Shown: positions 6,322-6,407 of the stretch, piece by piece
How positions within the stretch are numbered: the first letter of the stretch is position 1
How the letters are laid out: each line of letters opens with the position of its first letter
The notes under the pieces: model-generated
Told to the model about the DNA's origin: nothing
Seen by the model: only the letters and a program-made list of their open reading frames with translations
Databases searched by the model: none
Assembly: GCA_937900575.1 (NCBI GenBank)
Contig: CALCEI010000045.1
Span: 1-6,407 of the forward strand
Length of the DNA stretch: 6,407 nucleotides
Direction of reading: 5' to 3'
Origin: an uncultured Clostridia bacterium
Lineage (GTDB): Bacteria; Bacillota; Clostridia; Christensenellales; UBA1242
Position numbers and translations under genes: made by a program

Positions 6322-6346
6322 AAAAACCAACTGCAAAAGTTGGCTT
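6320..6346 (-). terminator. intrinsic terminator directly after the tRNA
   Basis: On the - strand CCAACT (6343-6338) pairs with AGTTGG (6332-6327) around a 5-nt loop, with three more outer pairs including a G-T, and it ends in a run of seven T (6326-6320). It begins immediately after the CCA end of the tRNA, so the tRNA is the last gene of its transcript. Confidence 0.85.
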
Positions 6347-6407
6347 TGGTGCTCCCAGAAGGATTTGAACCTCCACTTGTAGCTCCGGAAACTGCCGTGC
6401 TATCCGT
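6347..6407 (-). tRNA. tRNA-Arg (anticodon CCG), 5' part cut off by the window edge
   Basis: The 3' end is complete. CCA is encoded (6349-6347), the discriminator is A (6350) and the acceptor 3' strand is TGGGAGC (6357-6351). The T arm is GGAGG (6374-6370), loop TTCAAAT, and CCTTC (6362-6358). The variable loop is AAGT (6378-6375). The anticodon loop TTCCGGA (6390-6384) gives anticodon CCG (6388-6386), which reads Arg codon CGG, with U33 in place. The anticodon stem GCAGT/GCTAC has one C-A mismatch at the second pair and a T-G pair next to the loop. The D arm is represented by GGATAGCAC, and about 10 to 13 bases at the 5' end lie outside the window. tRNA identity is sure; Arg is likely from the loop frame. 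Confidence 0.85.

Noticed and set aside
1..6407. CRISPR array, insertion sequence, phage or defence genes.
   Set aside because: No regularly spaced direct repeats, transposase-like frames or terminal repeats are seen. Every sizeable gene is accounted for as a housekeeping or conserved family gene.

Overview
This window looks like a chromosomal housekeeping segment of a low-GC Gram-positive bacterium (Bacillota, probably Clostridia-like). The evidence is the AT-rich composition, strong AGGAG-type ribosome binding sites, the gene order rpsF-ssb-rpsR, the plsX-fakA pair, and an exported PBP5-type D,D-carboxypeptidase. The genus cannot be named from this sequence. No mobile element, CRISPR array or phage gene is visible.

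Left half, + strand (36-3839): three genes are packed head to tail with overlapping ends: a two-domain GNAT-like acyltransferase of unknown substrate, plsX (acyl-ACP:phosphate acyltransferase) and fakA (fatty acid kinase, ATP-binding subunit). PlsX makes acyl-phosphate from acyl-ACP, and FakA makes acyl-phosphate from free fatty acid held by a FakB protein. The two therefore meet at the acyl donor used by PlsY for phospholipid synthesis. The GNAT gene overlaps plsX by one base and may have a linked but unknown role. The promoter of this operon lies before the window.

Middle (3840-3886): one strong symmetric hairpin with an A-tract before it and a T-tract after it lies between the convergent fakA and rpsR genes and should terminate transcription from both sides.

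Right half, - strand: reading leftward from the right edge there is the 3' part of a tRNA (probably Arg, anticodon CCG) with encoded CCA and its own terminator. Next come a D-alanyl-D-alanine carboxypeptidase gene (6272-5139) with its terminator, an extended -10 promoter whose -35 lies in that terminator, and a structured leader of about 100 nt. The operon rpsF-ssb-rpsR (4970-3887) follows, encoding S6, single-strand DNA-binding protein and S18. The leader holds two hairpins just before the rpsF ribosome binding site and is a candidate for S6:S18 autoregulation, although the known CCG signature is not evident.

Overall the region is ordinary core genome. The points worth a second look are regulatory (leader, overlapping terminator and promoter), the GNAT-plsX-fakA coupling, motif drift in PlsX, the S18 N-terminal extension, and a tRNA-Arg for a codon that none of the window's genes uses. 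I did not find a convincing new biological system here.
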